30,957 bases of DNA, taken from contig DJOV01000048.1 of the NCBI GenBank assembly GCA_002437285.1, positions 1 to 30,957 on the forward strand, read 5' to 3'. The position numbers and the translations under genes are program-made. Of this stretch, positions 7,140 to 15,232 are shown one piece after another. Under the pieces are notes generated by a model. It did no database searches. It was not told the origin of the DNA and was given only the letters and a program-made list of their open reading frames with translations. Each line of letters opens with the position of its first letter. Position 1 is the stretch's first letter. The DNA is from Prevotella sp. UBA6429. GTDB lineage: Bacteria > Bacteroidota > Bacteroidia > Bacteroidales > Bacteroidaceae.

Positions 7140-7307
7140 TCATTTTTTCACGATGAGCTTGCTCCCCTTCTGCAGGTCGGCATGGACATTCGTAGATGGG
7201 GCACTGGTGCACGTGGTTCATGTGATGTTGTTGACGGTGATGTTCTCCATGGTGCCTATTTTGATAATGATGTGTTGTTTTTGTGGTAGTGGATTATAGT
7301 CTCCGCC
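7140..7307 (-). pseudogene. Possible decayed C-terminal extension of the downstream-reading gene
   Basis: Read on the minus strand in the same frame as the 730-aa gene, the sequence after its TAA (7308-7310) continues as GGDYNPLPQKQHIIIKIG, then MENITVNNIT up to a TGA (7218-7220), then TNVHADLQKGSKLIVKK up to a TGA (7140-7142). The peptide looks protein-like (alternating hydrophobic beta-strand pattern, Lys-rich end), which suggests an old C-terminal domain cut off by nonsense mutations. No family was recognised, so chance remains possible. The rest of the 334-nt gap holds the two hairpins listed separately. Confidence 0.3.
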
Positions 7308-9500
7308 TTATTTGTTGATCATCATGTAGAAGGCGAGCGCCCAGTCTTGGTCATTGGCGAAGGCATCGGCGAAATGAGCCCGTTCACCGTTGATGCGTTT
7401 CGGGTAGACAAAGGCGCAACTGCCCGTCCCATCCTCAAAGACGTTGCAGAGGTTGTTGCGCACGATGTCTTTAGCCATCTTCATGTGCTTCTTGTCGCCT
7501 GTGGCCAATGCGTAGTAATAGTAGACATTGGCGTTGATACAACTCCAATAGTGTGGGAAGGTGTCGCCGAAGACCTGTCGCTTGCCAAACCAGTAGCAGT
7601 CCCAGTGGCGGATGGGTATCTCGTTGAGACGATAGTCGGGCTGGTTGCCGCAAAGGTTTTCCACTACAGGCATCATGTTTTGTGCCCCTCTCAAGTAGAG
7701 GCTGTCCTTTGTTGCGATGTACATCTCTAGAAGAAGTTGTGTGGCCGGGGCCACGATAGACTGTTCAAAGTTTACTTCCGACTTGGGGAAGCGCAAGCCG
7801 TTTGCCAGAAACACGTCAGCGGTCTTCGAGAAGTCGATGAGCAGGTCGTTGTATTCCGCTTGCAGCCCGGCGTCTTTCAGAGCTTTCAGCCCGGCGGTCA
7901 CGGGGATGTCGATGCAATAGAAGCCGTAGCCTGTGTGGCGGTAAAGCGCTTGCAGGGTCTTGTAGCCGTCCAGGGCGTATTGCGCATTCTTGGTTACCTC
8001 GTACATTTGGAAGTAGAAGTCGGCCACCCAAGCATAGTTGTAGCCACGGTTCCAGCCGTCTTTTGACACTCTTGAGTAAGTAGTGTAGTCCGGCGTTTGC
8101 AGCTTGTTCTTGATGAAGTCGGCGTAGCGCGTGAGCGACTGCTTGAGCTCCTTGAGCGTTTGCTTGTCAGCGGGACTTGCCTCCGCTGATGGGTTGCGGG
8201 TCAACTTCTGGTACCATCGAGCCAGCATCACGCCCATGCCCACGCGCTCCCGGCCCTCGTCGCAGTCGTAGCTTTTGCGTGCGTCATCGTTCTTGTAGAT
8301 GGCTTGCAGGTCGTTGTCGTATACCATGTAGGCACCAAAGCGCGGGTCCTGTGGGTCGTTCATCTGCTGGTGCTCCATGACAAACCGCACCCGCTTGGCG
8401 ATGAGCTCGTCGTAGCTGCTTATCACGAGGATCGTGGCATGGGTCCTCTCCGTCTTGTCGTAAGTGAGGTCTATGCGTTGCTCGCCAAGGGTTTCCGCCA
8501 CGAAGGAAGCATAATGGCCGCGGGCGTCCTTGCCCGTGTGGATGGCTCTTGGGGCGAAAGTGACCGTGCCGTTGCGCGGGTCCTTGCCCGTGAGGGTGGC
8601 AGAGAGGGATTTCAATTTGTTCTTTTCGAGATATACTTTTATCTCTTCGCCTTGCTGATAGACATACTTGTCGCTATGTGCGACGGCACTGCCTGCAGCC
8701 AGGAGCTTCTTGTAGAAGTCTTCCCTCCCGCTGTGCTCGAACAGCTTCCAGGCCACGGTGTACGAATGGCCGGCGCCGAGCGTCATGTCGGGCAAGTCCA
8801 TGGCGATGACACCCCGGAAGTTGGAATTGGCGTTTTCCTTTTTGCGTTCCCATTCCTCATAGTCGGGCAGCGCCCCTTTGGTGAGCACCAAGCCCACATT
8901 GGTGCCCTCGACGGTCACGTCTTTCCCCTTCTTGCCTGGGGCATGGAGCGTACCCTTGTAGCCCATGCGGAGCGCGAGTACGTAGGCAGCGTTGTCGCCC
9001 GCCCAGATGTGCGCGTTGCAACGATGGGTCATGCAGGTGGCCGCATCGGGATAGTTGTCGTTCCAAGGCGTGTAGATGCCCCAGTCGGTAATCTTCGCGG
9101 CAGCCTTGCCCGTGTTCTTGAAGGTGTATTCCTCGAAGAGCTCGCCGTCTTTAAGCGTTCTCTTCACCGTGATGCGGATGGTGCCTGCTTGATACGTCAG
9201 CACGCCGCCTTGCCGGCTGACGGGTGTCTGCCATTCCTGCTTCGCTCCGTCTATGGTCAGGAAGCCGAGTCCCCATCCATACTTGCCGGTCACCCATTTA
9301 TATTGCTTGCCGTCGGGTGTGAGCACCCAGTTCATTTGTTGATCGTCATGGTCGATGGCGAGCTGGTCGATGGCGCCTGTCGCAGGGTCGGTCTTGTAGA
9401 CGATGCCTTGGGCAAGGCCGGTGACAAGGTTCATGGCTATGAGGCAGGCGGCTGCTGCGCGCTTGATGCCGGATAACTTTACCGAAGAGGTCATTTTCAT
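7308..9500 (-). CDS. Secreted (alpha/alpha)-barrel-type glycan-active protein, family unassigned
   Basis: A 730-aa protein with an N-terminal signal sequence (about 1-31, positively charged then Ala/Leu-rich, ending at GLAQG). Residues about 35-370 are beta-rich (sandwich-like, for example WVTGKYGWGLGFLTIDG). About 380-730 looks helical, with aromatic-rich motifs GWNRGYNYAWVADFYFQMYEV, YGFYCIDIPVTAGL, IRHWDCYWFGKRQVFGDTFPHYWS and CINANVYYYYAL. That arrangement resembles six-hairpin glycosidases or alpha/alpha-toroid polysaccharide lyases of Bacteroidetes. No catalytic residues can be assigned with confidence. The protein is probably periplasmic or outer-membrane associated and acts on a uronic-acid or plant-type glycan (inference only). 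No SusC/SusD pair is nearby, so it is not in a classical polysaccharide utilisation locus within this window. The ORF may once have continued further. Confidence 0.65.
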   Translation of the reverse strand: MKMTSSVKLSGIKRAAAACLIAMNLVTGLAQGIVYKTDPATGAIDQLAIDHDDQQMNWVLTPDGKQYKWVTGKYGWGLGFLTIDGAKQEWQTPVSRQGGVLTYQAGTIRITVKRTLKDGELFEEYTFKNTGKAAAKITDWGIYTPWNDNYPDAATCMTHRCNAHIWAGDNAAYVLALRMGYKGTLHAPGKKGKDVTVEGTNVGLVLTKGALPDYEEWERKKENANSNFRGVIAMDLPDMTLGAGHSYTVAWKLFEHSGREDFYKKLLAAGSAVAHSDKYVYQQGEEIKVYLEKNKLKSLSATLTGKDPRNGTVTFAPRAIHTGKDARGHYASFVAETLGEQRIDLTYDKTERTHATILVISSYDELIAKRVRFVMEHQQMNDPQDPRFGAYMVYDNDLQAIYKNDDARKSYDCDEGRERVGMGVMLARWYQKLTRNPSAEASPADKQTLKELKQSLTRYADFIKNKLQTPDYTTYSRVSKDGWNRGYNYAWVADFYFQMYEVTKNAQYALDGYKTLQALYRHTGYGFYCIDIPVTAGLKALKDAGLQAEYNDLLIDFSKTADVFLANGLRFPKSEVNFEQSIVAPATQLLLEMYIATKDSLYLRGAQNMMPVVENLCGNQPDYRLNEIPIRHWDCYWFGKRQVFGDTFPHYWSCINANVYYYYALATGDKKHMKMAKDIVRNNLCNVFEDGTGSCAFVYPKRINGERAHFADAFANDQDWALAFYMMINK

Positions 9501-9534
9501 GTGGTCTTTCGTTATGTAGTTGTTTGTTTGTGTG

Positions 9535-9542
9535 CAAAATTA
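9535..9542 (-). promoter_or_regulatory. -7 box of a Bacteroidetes-type promoter (7308-9500 gene)
   Basis: The minus strand reads TAATTTTG (TAnnTTTG), 35 nt upstream of the ATG at 9500. A TTTG on the same strand lies 26 nt further upstream, longer than the usual spacing, so the -33 element is uncertain. Confidence 0.4.
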
Positions 9543-9599
9543 GGGATTTTAGGAGAAAAAGAGGCTTCCAAATTGTTCAAACTTAGCCAAAAATCGTTC

Positions 9600-9622
9600 A
9601 GCCCGACATGGTTGGGCTTTTT
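9600..9622 (+). terminator. Orphan terminator-like hairpin
   Basis: AGCCCGAC (9600-9607), loop ATG, GTTGGGCT (9611-9618), an 8-bp stem with one G-U, then a T run to 9622. No plus-strand gene precedes it; it sits in the divergent spacer between the 7308-9500 gene and the TolC-like gene. It could end an unrecognised small RNA or antisense transcript, or be a chance palindrome. The stretch after the repeat, 9740-9948, shows no clear promoter. Confidence 0.35.
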
Positions 9623-9678
9623 GGAGAGAGGCTTCCGCCATTGATGAGTGGTCAGTCCCTTGCGTTGGCTTGCCCCAT

Positions 9679-9739
9679 CCTGCGCACATCGCAACCACTT
9701 TCATGTAACCTGTAACCTTGTAACCTTGTAACCTTTGCC
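9679..9739. repeat. Interspersed repeat, copy A (CCTGCGCACATCG...TAACC module)
   Basis: This 61-bp stretch begins CCTGCGCACATCGCAACCAC and ends with tandem TAACCTTG units (TAACCTG TAACCTTG TAACCTTG TAACC). It is nearly identical to 15050-15110 and, in shortened form, to 30634-30678. The upstream bases CTTGCCCCATCC also match the flank of the second copy near 14985. It occupies the divergent intergenic region between 9501 and 9948 and is not part of a convincing ORF. Confidence 0.75.
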
Positions 9740-9948
9740 TGCCGCAATGTCGGGTGCGAGGTGCGTTGCGAGGGCCTTGTCAATCCATATTCCGGAAGAG
9801 TCTGTTATATGATTTGGAAAGCGCTTGCGGGGTAGATTATTCGTTAGCTTATTTAACATTTTCCTTTTTAATTGTTAATTATTGCCTTTCCTGATAAACC
9901 AAGTTTGCGTGTATCCATCCAACTTTTGATTTTTGGTTAAAAATTTAA

Positions 9949-11298
9949 ATGATGACAATGAAGAAATCGTTTTTGACATCGGCTCTTGCCCTGTTGTTGA
10001 TTCAGCCCACGGTGGCTGAGGCGCGTGAGTGGACGTTGCAAGACTGCATCAGTTATGCGTTGCAAAACAACATCTCGCTGCAGAAGTCGCGCATTCAGCA
10101 TGTCAGCGCCCTGGAGGATGTGAAGCAAAGTAAGGCCGAGCTGCTGCCGTCGCTCTCGGCATCGACCTCGCAAAACGTGTCGTACAACCCATGGCCCGAG
10201 ACAGGCTCCTACATGATTGCCGGCGACAAGGTGCAGACCAATGTCGACAAGGTCTATTACAACGGCTCCTATAGCGTGATGGGTAACTGGACCGTATGGA
10301 ACGGCAACCGGAACCATAACCAGGTCAAGCTCAACAAAGTGACGGCTGACCAAGCTGCGCTGGACAGTGCCGTCACGGCCAACAGCATCCAGGAGCAGAT
10401 CACCCAGCTCTTTGTGCAAATACTCTACTCGAAGGAGGCCATCGAGGTGAGCAAGGCCACGCTGGAGACCTCAAGGAAAAATGAGGAACGCGGAAAAGAG
10501 TTTGTCAAGGTGGGCAGCATGAGCAAGGCCGACCTGGCGCAACTCACATCGCAGCGCGCACAGGACGAATACGCCGTGGTGCAGGCTGAAAGCAACCTGA
10601 AAGACTATAAGCGCCAGTTGAAGCAACTGCTGCAAATCACTGACCAAGATGACTTTGACGTTGTGGCTGACACTCCCACCGACGAGGCTGCCCTGCAGGC
10701 CATCCCCGGTGTGACCAGCGTCTATGAGGCCGCGCTGGGTGTGAGACCCGAGATCAAGAGCGCCAAGCTGGGCATCGAGAGCAGTGACCTGCAGGTCAAG
10801 ATAGCCAAGGCGCAGCGGATGCCCACCATCGGGCTCAACGCCGGGGTGAGCACCAACACCACGTCGATGAACGACAATAGCTGGGGGACACAATTGAAAA
10901 ACAACTTCAATGTGAGCGGAGGCCTGTCGGTCAGCATCCCTATCTTTGACAACCGAACGACCAAGACCGCCGTCAACAAGGCCATCCTTTCCAAGCAGAG
11001 CTATGAGCTCGACCTCAAGGAGAAGCAGACCACACTCTACTCGACCATCGAGAACTACTGGTTGCAGGCGGTCAACAACCAAGCGCAATTTAAGAGCGCA
11101 AAGGTCAGCACCGAAAGTGCACAGCAAAGCTACGACCTGCTGAGCGAGCAGTTTAGGCAGAACCTGAAGAACACCATCGAACTGATGAACGGCAAGGATG
11201 CCCTGCTCAAGGCGCAGCAAAACGAGCTGCAGGCCAAGTATCTCGCCATTCTCAACATCAACATGCTGAAGTTCTATCAAAGCGGGACGCTCAAATGA
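9949..11298 (+). CDS. TolC-family outer membrane efflux protein
   Basis: A 449-aa protein with a signal peptide (MKKSFLTSALALLLIQPTVAEA; the Met at 9958 is an equally plausible start). It has the two-fold repeated layout of outer membrane factors. The first half starts with WTLQDCISYALQNNISLQ, a typical family opening, and the second with AALGVRPEIKSAKLGIESSDLQVKIAKAQRMPTIGL near 265-295. Long amphipathic helices (for example 150-220 and 340-420) would form the periplasmic tunnel, and aromatic/polar beta segments the outer membrane barrel. It is the first gene of a four-gene operon with an adaptor, an ATPase and a permease, and would provide the exit channel. No clear TAnnTTTG promoter was found upstream. 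Confidence 0.92.
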   Translation: MMTMKKSFLTSALALLLIQPTVAEAREWTLQDCISYALQNNISLQKSRIQHVSALEDVKQSKAELLPSLSASTSQNVSYNPWPETGSYMIAGDKVQTNVDKVYYNGSYSVMGNWTVWNGNRNHNQVKLNKVTADQAALDSAVTANSIQEQITQLFVQILYSKEAIEVSKATLETSRKNEERGKEFVKVGSMSKADLAQLTSQRAQDEYAVVQAESNLKDYKRQLKQLLQITDQDDFDVVADTPTDEAALQAIPGVTSVYEAALGVRPEIKSAKLGIESSDLQVKIAKAQRMPTIGLNAGVSTNTTSMNDNSWGTQLKNNFNVSGGLSVSIPIFDNRTTKTAVNKAILSKQSYELDLKEKQTTLYSTIENYWLQAVNNQAQFKSAKVSTESAQQSYDLLSEQFRQNLKNTIELMNGKDALLKAQQNELQAKYLAILNINMLKFYQSGTLK

Positions 11299-11352
11299 CA
11301 AGCGATTAGGAGAAGCAAAAAGTAACAATAGCCATAGTTTTTTTATATTACC

Positions 11353-12588
11353 ATGAAGAGTAAGAAGATAAGTATGATTTGGGTAGCGGTAGGCGCCATC
11401 ATCGTCATAGCCGTTGCCGCCTTCCTGTTGTCGGGAGGCAAAAAGAAGGAGGAAGTGAACTTCAAGATGGAGAAGGTGGCCAAGGCCAACATCCTGAACA
11501 GTGTCACAGCCACAGGAACCATTGAGCCTGTGAACGAGGTGACGGTTGGTACGCAGGTGTCGGGTATCGTCAGTAAAATCTATGTTGACTACAACAGCGT
11601 GGTGAAGAAAGGACAGGTCATAGCTGAGCTGGACAAGTCCAACCTCCTGAGCCAGCTCAACACGGCCAAGTCGCAGCTCTCCCAGGCACAGGCTTCGCTG
11701 AAGAGCGCACAGAGTGACCTGGCTTACCAGAAAGCCAACTTCAACCGTTACAAGGCTCTCTACCAGAAGGGCCTCATCTCCGCCAACGAATATGAGAGCG
11801 CCCGCCTGAGCTACCAGACCAGCGCGCAGACCGTGGCCTCGCGAAAAGACCAGGTGGTGGCCGCGCAAGAGGAGGTGGCGCGTGCCCAGACCAACCTCAG
11901 TTACGCCACCATCACATCGCCCATCGACGGCATTGTGGTGAACAAGAGTGTGGAGGAGGGACAGACCGTCAATGCCAACATGAGCACGCCTGACCTCTTT
12001 ACCATCGCGCAAGACCTGACCAACATGCAGGTGGTGGCCGATGTGGATGAGGCCGACATAGGCGACGTGAAGAAAGGCGAGCGTGTGACCTTTACCGTCG
12101 ACGCTTATCCCGACGACACCTTCGAGGGAACCGTGACACAAGTGCGCCTGGAGGCAACGACTACCAACAACGTCGTCACCTACCAGGTGGTGATCAGCGC
12201 CCCCAACGCCGACCTGAAGCTGAAGCCCGGACTGACCGCCAGCGTGGTGATCTACACCCAGGAGAGCAATGGCGTGCTGAGCGTGCCCAGCAAGGCCCTG
12301 CGCTACACGCCGGCCAAGGAGACCGTGGGCGGCCGCAAGATACAAGACGTCAGCAACGCCAAGAACAAGGTGTGGACACTGGAGGGCAACACCCTTGTGG
12401 CACACAAGGTCAACATCGGCATGACCGACGGCATCCACACGCAAGTGCTGAGTGGCATCCGCGAAGGACAGCAGGTCATCACCGGGGTCAACGTGACCAG
12501 CGACGATCAGACGGCTGACAGCGACGGTGCGGAATCAAGCCCCTTCCAGCCAGGTCCTCCGGGAAAGAACAAGAAGAATGGTAAGTAA
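11353..12588 (+). CDS. macA: MacA-like periplasmic adaptor (HlyD/RND-type membrane fusion protein)
   Basis: A 411-aa protein anchored by one N-terminal transmembrane segment (about 8-27, MIWVAVGAIIVIAVAAFLLS). Then follow a lipoyl-like half (GTIEPVNEVTVGTQVSGIVSKI near 56-77), an Ala/Gln/Ser-rich coiled-coil hairpin (about 100-190), the second lipoyl half (TSPIDGIVVNKSVEEGQTV, about 195), and a beta-barrel domain (VDEADIGDVKKGERVTFTVDAYP). The order is the MacA layout. It would link the TolC-like channel to the MacB-like transporter in the periplasm. The last 25 residues are Ser/Pro/Lys-rich and look disordered. Spacing to the flanking genes (54 nt before, 25 nt after) supports one operon. 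Substrate (macrolide, peptide, siderophore or lipid) cannot be told. Confidence 0.88.
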   Translation: MKSKKISMIWVAVGAIIVIAVAAFLLSGGKKKEEVNFKMEKVAKANILNSVTATGTIEPVNEVTVGTQVSGIVSKIYVDYNSVVKKGQVIAELDKSNLLSQLNTAKSQLSQAQASLKSAQSDLAYQKANFNRYKALYQKGLISANEYESARLSYQTSAQTVASRKDQVVAAQEEVARAQTNLSYATITSPIDGIVVNKSVEEGQTVNANMSTPDLFTIAQDLTNMQVVADVDEADIGDVKKGERVTFTVDAYPDDTFEGTVTQVRLEATTTNNVVTYQVVISAPNADLKLKPGLTASVVIYTQESNGVLSVPSKALRYTPAKETVGGRKIQDVSNAKNKVWTLEGNTLVAHKVNIGMTDGIHTQVLSGIREGQQVITGVNVTSDDQTADSDGAESSPFQPGPPGKNKKNGK

Positions 12589-12600
12589 GACGGACGAAAA

Positions 12601-12605
12601 AGGAG
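12601..12605 (+). promoter_or_regulatory. Shine-Dalgarno-like site deciding the ATPase start
   Basis: AGGAG ends 8 nt before the ATG at 12614, within a purine-rich run. It favours this start over the in-frame ATGs at 12527 and 12578, both of which overlap the adaptor gene. It is notable because most genes here lack such a site. Confidence 0.55.
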
Positions 12606-12613
12606 ACAAGGCT

Positions 12614-13393
12614 ATGACAGATAATCAAATCAGCCAAGACGCCAAAGACAAGAAAGTCGTCATCGAACTTCAAAATGTGAAGCGCGACTTTCTTGTCGGA
12701 GACGAGACGGTGCACGCGTTGCGCGGTGTGTCGTTCAAGATTTATGAGGGCGAGTTTGTCACCATCATGGGCAAGTCGGGTTCGGGCAAGTCGACGCTGC
12801 TCAACCAGCTGGGATGTCTTGACACGCCCTCCAGTGGCGAATACTACCTCGACGGGGTGTCTGTACGCTCCATGACACGTTCGCAGCGTGCCGTGCTGCG
12901 CAACCGGAAAATAGGCTTCATCTTCCAGAACTACAACCTCCTGCCCAAGACCACCAGTGTGGAGAACGTGGAGTTGCCCCTGATGTACAACGCCAGCGTG
13001 TCGGCCAAGGAACGCTTTGACCGGTCGGTCGAGGCGCTGAAGGCCGTGGGACTGGGAGACAGGCTCTATCATAAGTCAAACCAGATGTCGGGCGGACAGA
13101 TGCAGCGCGTGGCCATCGCACGCGCCTTAGTCAACAATCCCGCAGTCATCTTGGCCGATGAGGCCACGGGCAACCTTGACACGCGAACGTCCTTTGAGAT
13201 ACTGGTCCTCTTCCAGAAGCTCTACGCCGAAGGCCGGACCATCATCTTTGTCACTCACAATCCCGACATCGCCCATTATTCCAGCCGCAACATACAGTTG
13301 CGTGACGGGCATGTCATCAGCGACGAGTATAACCACAACATACAGAGTGCCGCCGAAGGCTTGGCAGCCCTCCCGCCTAATTCGGACGAATAA
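12614..13393 (+). CDS. MacB-type ABC transporter ATPase subunit
   Basis: A 259-aa ABC ATPase of the LolD/MacB class. Motifs are complete: Walker A GKSGSGKS (53-60), Q-loop Gln105 in FIFQNYNLLP, signature MSGGQMQR (158-165), Walker B VILADEATGNLD (178-189) and H-switch His215 in FVTHNPD. The protein is separate from the permease, whereas E. coli MacB fuses the two; separate subunits are common in Bacteroidetes. It energises the mechanotransmission cycle of the tripartite pump at the cytoplasmic face. Its stop overlaps the permease start by one base (TAATG at 13391-13395), indicating translational coupling. The C-terminal 25 residues after the H-switch region vary among homologues. Confidence 0.9.
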   Translation: MTDNQISQDAKDKKVVIELQNVKRDFLVGDETVHALRGVSFKIYEGEFVTIMGKSGSGKSTLLNQLGCLDTPSSGEYYLDGVSVRSMTRSQRAVLRNRKIGFIFQNYNLLPKTTSVENVELPLMYNASVSAKERFDRSVEALKAVGLGDRLYHKSNQMSGGQMQRVAIARALVNNPAVILADEATGNLDTRTSFEILVLFQKLYAEGRTIIFVTHNPDIAHYSSRNIQLRDGHVISDEYNHNIQSAAEGLAALPPNSDE

Positions 13394-14631
13394 TGAACTA
13401 CACAAATCTTTTCAAAATAGCGCTAAGGGCCATCTTTGCCAACAAGATGCGCTCCTTCCTGACAGCCCTGGGCATTATCATCGGCGTGGGATCTGTCATC
13501 ACGATGCTGGCCATCGGACAGGGCTCGAAGCGGAGCATACAGGCCAATATCGCAGAGATGGGCTCAAACATGATCATGATCCATCCGGGTGCCGACATGA
13601 GAGGGGGCGTGCGCCAGGACCCGTCGGCTATGCAGACCCTGAAGCTGACCGACTATGAGACGCTCAAGGACGAGTGCTCCTACATCAAGGCCATCAGCCC
13701 CGTGGTGAGCACCAGTGGACAGTTTATCAATGGCAACAACAACACCCAGTCGACCATCTATGGTGTCAACCAGGAATATCTCGAGATACGCCAGTTGAGC
13801 GTCAGCGACGGAGAGATGTTCTCCGACCAGGAGCTGAAATCGAGCGCCAAGGTGTGCATCCTCGGACAGACGGTCGTCGACTATCTCTTTCCTGACGGCA
13901 GCGACCCCGTAGGCAAGGTGGTGCGTTTCAATGCCATCCCCTTCCGTGTGATCGGCGTGCTGAAGAAGAAAGGCTACAACACCATGGGCATGGACCAAGA
14001 CAACCTTGTGCTGGCACCTTACACCACGGTCATGAAGCGCATCTTGGCGCAGACCTACCTGAGCGAGATACAGGCCTCGGCCATCACCGAGGGCGTGACC
14101 GACAAGGCTACCGACGAAATGACCACGATCTTGCGCCGCAACCACAAGCTCAAGGATGCCACCGACACCACCGAGGGCGATGATGACGACTTCAACATCC
14201 GTTCGCAGGAGGAGCTGTCGTCGATGATGAACTCCACCACTGACATGATGACCATCCTCTTGGGCTGTGTGGCGGGCATATCGCTCATCGTGGGCGGCAT
14301 CGGCATCATGAACATCATGTATGTGAGCGTCACGGAACGTACGCGCGAGATTGGCTTGCGCATGAGTGTCGGCGCGCGAGGTGTGGACATCCTCAACCAG
14401 TTTCTCATCGAGGCCATCATGCTCAGTGTCACAGGCGGACTGGTCGGCGTGGTGCTTGGGGTGGGGGCGAGCTATGCCGTGAAGCTGCTGGCCCATTGGC
14501 CCATCTACATCGAGTGGTGGACCATCATCATGAGTTTTGCCGTCTGCACCTTCACGGGCGTGTTCTTCGGGTGGTATCCTGCCAAGAAGGCGGCACGGCT
14601 CGACCCGATCGAGGCCATAAGATATGAATAG
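13393..14631 (+). CDS. MacB-like ABC permease (MacB_PCD plus FtsX domains)
   Basis: A 412-aa permease. The N-terminal segment RAIFANKMRSFLTALGIIIGVGSVITMLAIGQG (about 11-43) contains the first membrane helix and the typical MacB amphipathic start. A periplasmic domain spans about 45-285. Three further helices form the FtsX domain, the first at about 290-315 (TILLGCVAGISLIVGGIGIM) with the conserved TERTREIGLRMSVGAR coupling loop. The protein ends with YPAKKAARLDPIEAIRYE, the classical C-terminus of this family. It probably dimerises and couples periplasmic substrate capture to export through the adaptor and TolC-like protein encoded just upstream. Nothing suggests damage. Confidence 0.92.
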   Translation: MNYTNLFKIALRAIFANKMRSFLTALGIIIGVGSVITMLAIGQGSKRSIQANIAEMGSNMIMIHPGADMRGGVRQDPSAMQTLKLTDYETLKDECSYIKAISPVVSTSGQFINGNNNTQSTIYGVNQEYLEIRQLSVSDGEMFSDQELKSSAKVCILGQTVVDYLFPDGSDPVGKVVRFNAIPFRVIGVLKKKGYNTMGMDQDNLVLAPYTTVMKRILAQTYLSEIQASAITEGVTDKATDEMTTILRRNHKLKDATDTTEGDDDDFNIRSQEELSSMMNSTTDMMTILLGCVAGISLIVGGIGIMNIMYVSVTERTREIGLRMSVGARGVDILNQFLIEAIMLSVTGGLVGVVLGVGASYAVKLLAHWPIYIEWWTIIMSFAVCTFTGVFFGWYPAKKAARLDPIEAIRYE

Positions 14632-14667
14632 GCATTCTTCATAAACCAGCATTTGGGATAACAAGGT

Positions 14668-14699
14668 AAGGGCAGCGACCGAGATGGTTGCTGCCCTTT
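14668..14699 (+). terminator. Terminator of the efflux operon
   Basis: AAGGGCAGCGACC (14668-14680), loop GAGAT, GGTTGCTGCCCTT (14686-14698): a 13-bp stem with one G-U pair, 36 nt after the permease stop. The T tail is short (TTTC), so termination may be partial. Confidence 0.65.
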
Positions 14700-14824
14700 C
14701 ATGTTGCAGCATGCGGCGGATAGAACATTCAACCGCTCACGCATGAAGAGTCCCCGTACTGGAAGGGTAAACCGTAAAATCCGCTTATGAACGGCCAGCA
14801 CCGCACCTTGTTGTTTGCGCACAG

Positions 14825-14882
14825 CCTGCACTTGCACTTTCCGTAGGCAACGGCCTGCGCTTGCACTTTCCGTAGGCAACGG
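14825..14882. repeat. 29-bp perfect-length tandem duplication (CACTTTCCGTAGGC module)
   Basis: Two adjacent 29-bp units (14825-14853 and 14854-14882) differ at one base (CCTGCACTTG versus CCTGCGCTTG) and share CACTTTCCGTAGGCAACGG. A third related copy is at 30751-30780, again close to the TAACC-type repeat. It lies in the 704-nt gap between convergent genes (14632-15335), which otherwise holds the operon terminator, the other repeat modules, a 42-bp duplication and a hairpin. Confidence 0.7.
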
Positions 14883-14993
14883 TCTGAAAGGCCAAAAGTC
14901 CATAGCCCCATGGCAAGCGAAGCGGCACCCTGGGTAAGAAGCCGAGCGTGAGCCTACGCCCTGCAGGGGCAAAAGTATATACGCTTGCCACAT

Positions 14994-15110
14994 CCTGCGC
15001 ACATCGCAACCACCTTTATGAAACAATGAAAACGATGCGCCGCTTCCTCCCTGCGCACATCGCAACCACCTTCATGTAACCTGTAACCTTGTAACCTTGT
15101 AACCTTTGCC
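14994..15110. repeat. Interspersed repeat, copies B1 and B2
   Basis: The module CCTGCGCACATCGCAACCACC occurs twice here, at 14994 and at 15050. B1 continues TTTATGAAACAATG; B2 continues TTCATGTAACCTG and tandem TAACCTTG units to 15110, almost identical to copy A. The arrangement of one ...GAAACAA... unit followed by a TAACC unit is repeated at 30548-30678. Frames are open on the minus strand over parts of it, but they differ between copies, so coding is unlikely. Confidence 0.75.
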
Positions 15111-15131
15111 GTAGTGGGGGAAATACGTATT

Positions 15132-15215
15132 GCTCTTGACAAATGCGTAAACAGGAGCCACAAGGGGAAAAATGCTCTTGACGAACGTGTGAACCGAAAT
15201 CGCAAGGGAGGTGGA
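15132..15215 (+). repeat. 42-bp imperfect tandem duplication in a small open frame
   Basis: Units 15132-15173 and 15174-15215 both read GCTCTTGAC at the start. In the frame of an ORF from 15114 to 15314 they encode ALDKCVNRSHKGKN and ALDERVNRNRKGGG. Several differences are synonymous (GTA/GTG, AGG/CGA, GGG/GGA), as expected if the frame was once translated. The 66-aa ORF has no recognisable homology and runs through the hairpin at 15233, so it may be a remnant. Confidence 0.45.
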
Positions 15216-15232
15216 GGAGGCCTGAAAACGAA

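Noticed and set aside
7102..7299. 65-aa plus-strand frame rich in Met/Val/Leu
   Set aside because: It begins inside the arm of the 17-bp hairpin; the opposite strand reads more protein-like.
10471..12444. 657-aa minus-strand open frame
   Set aside because: Antisense to the TolC-like and MacA-like genes; His/Val/Gly/Leu-rich shadow composition.
14505..15065. 186-aa minus-strand frame in the repeat region
   Set aside because: Composed of repeat modules; equivalent frames in the other repeat copies are shifted, so no shared protein is encoded.
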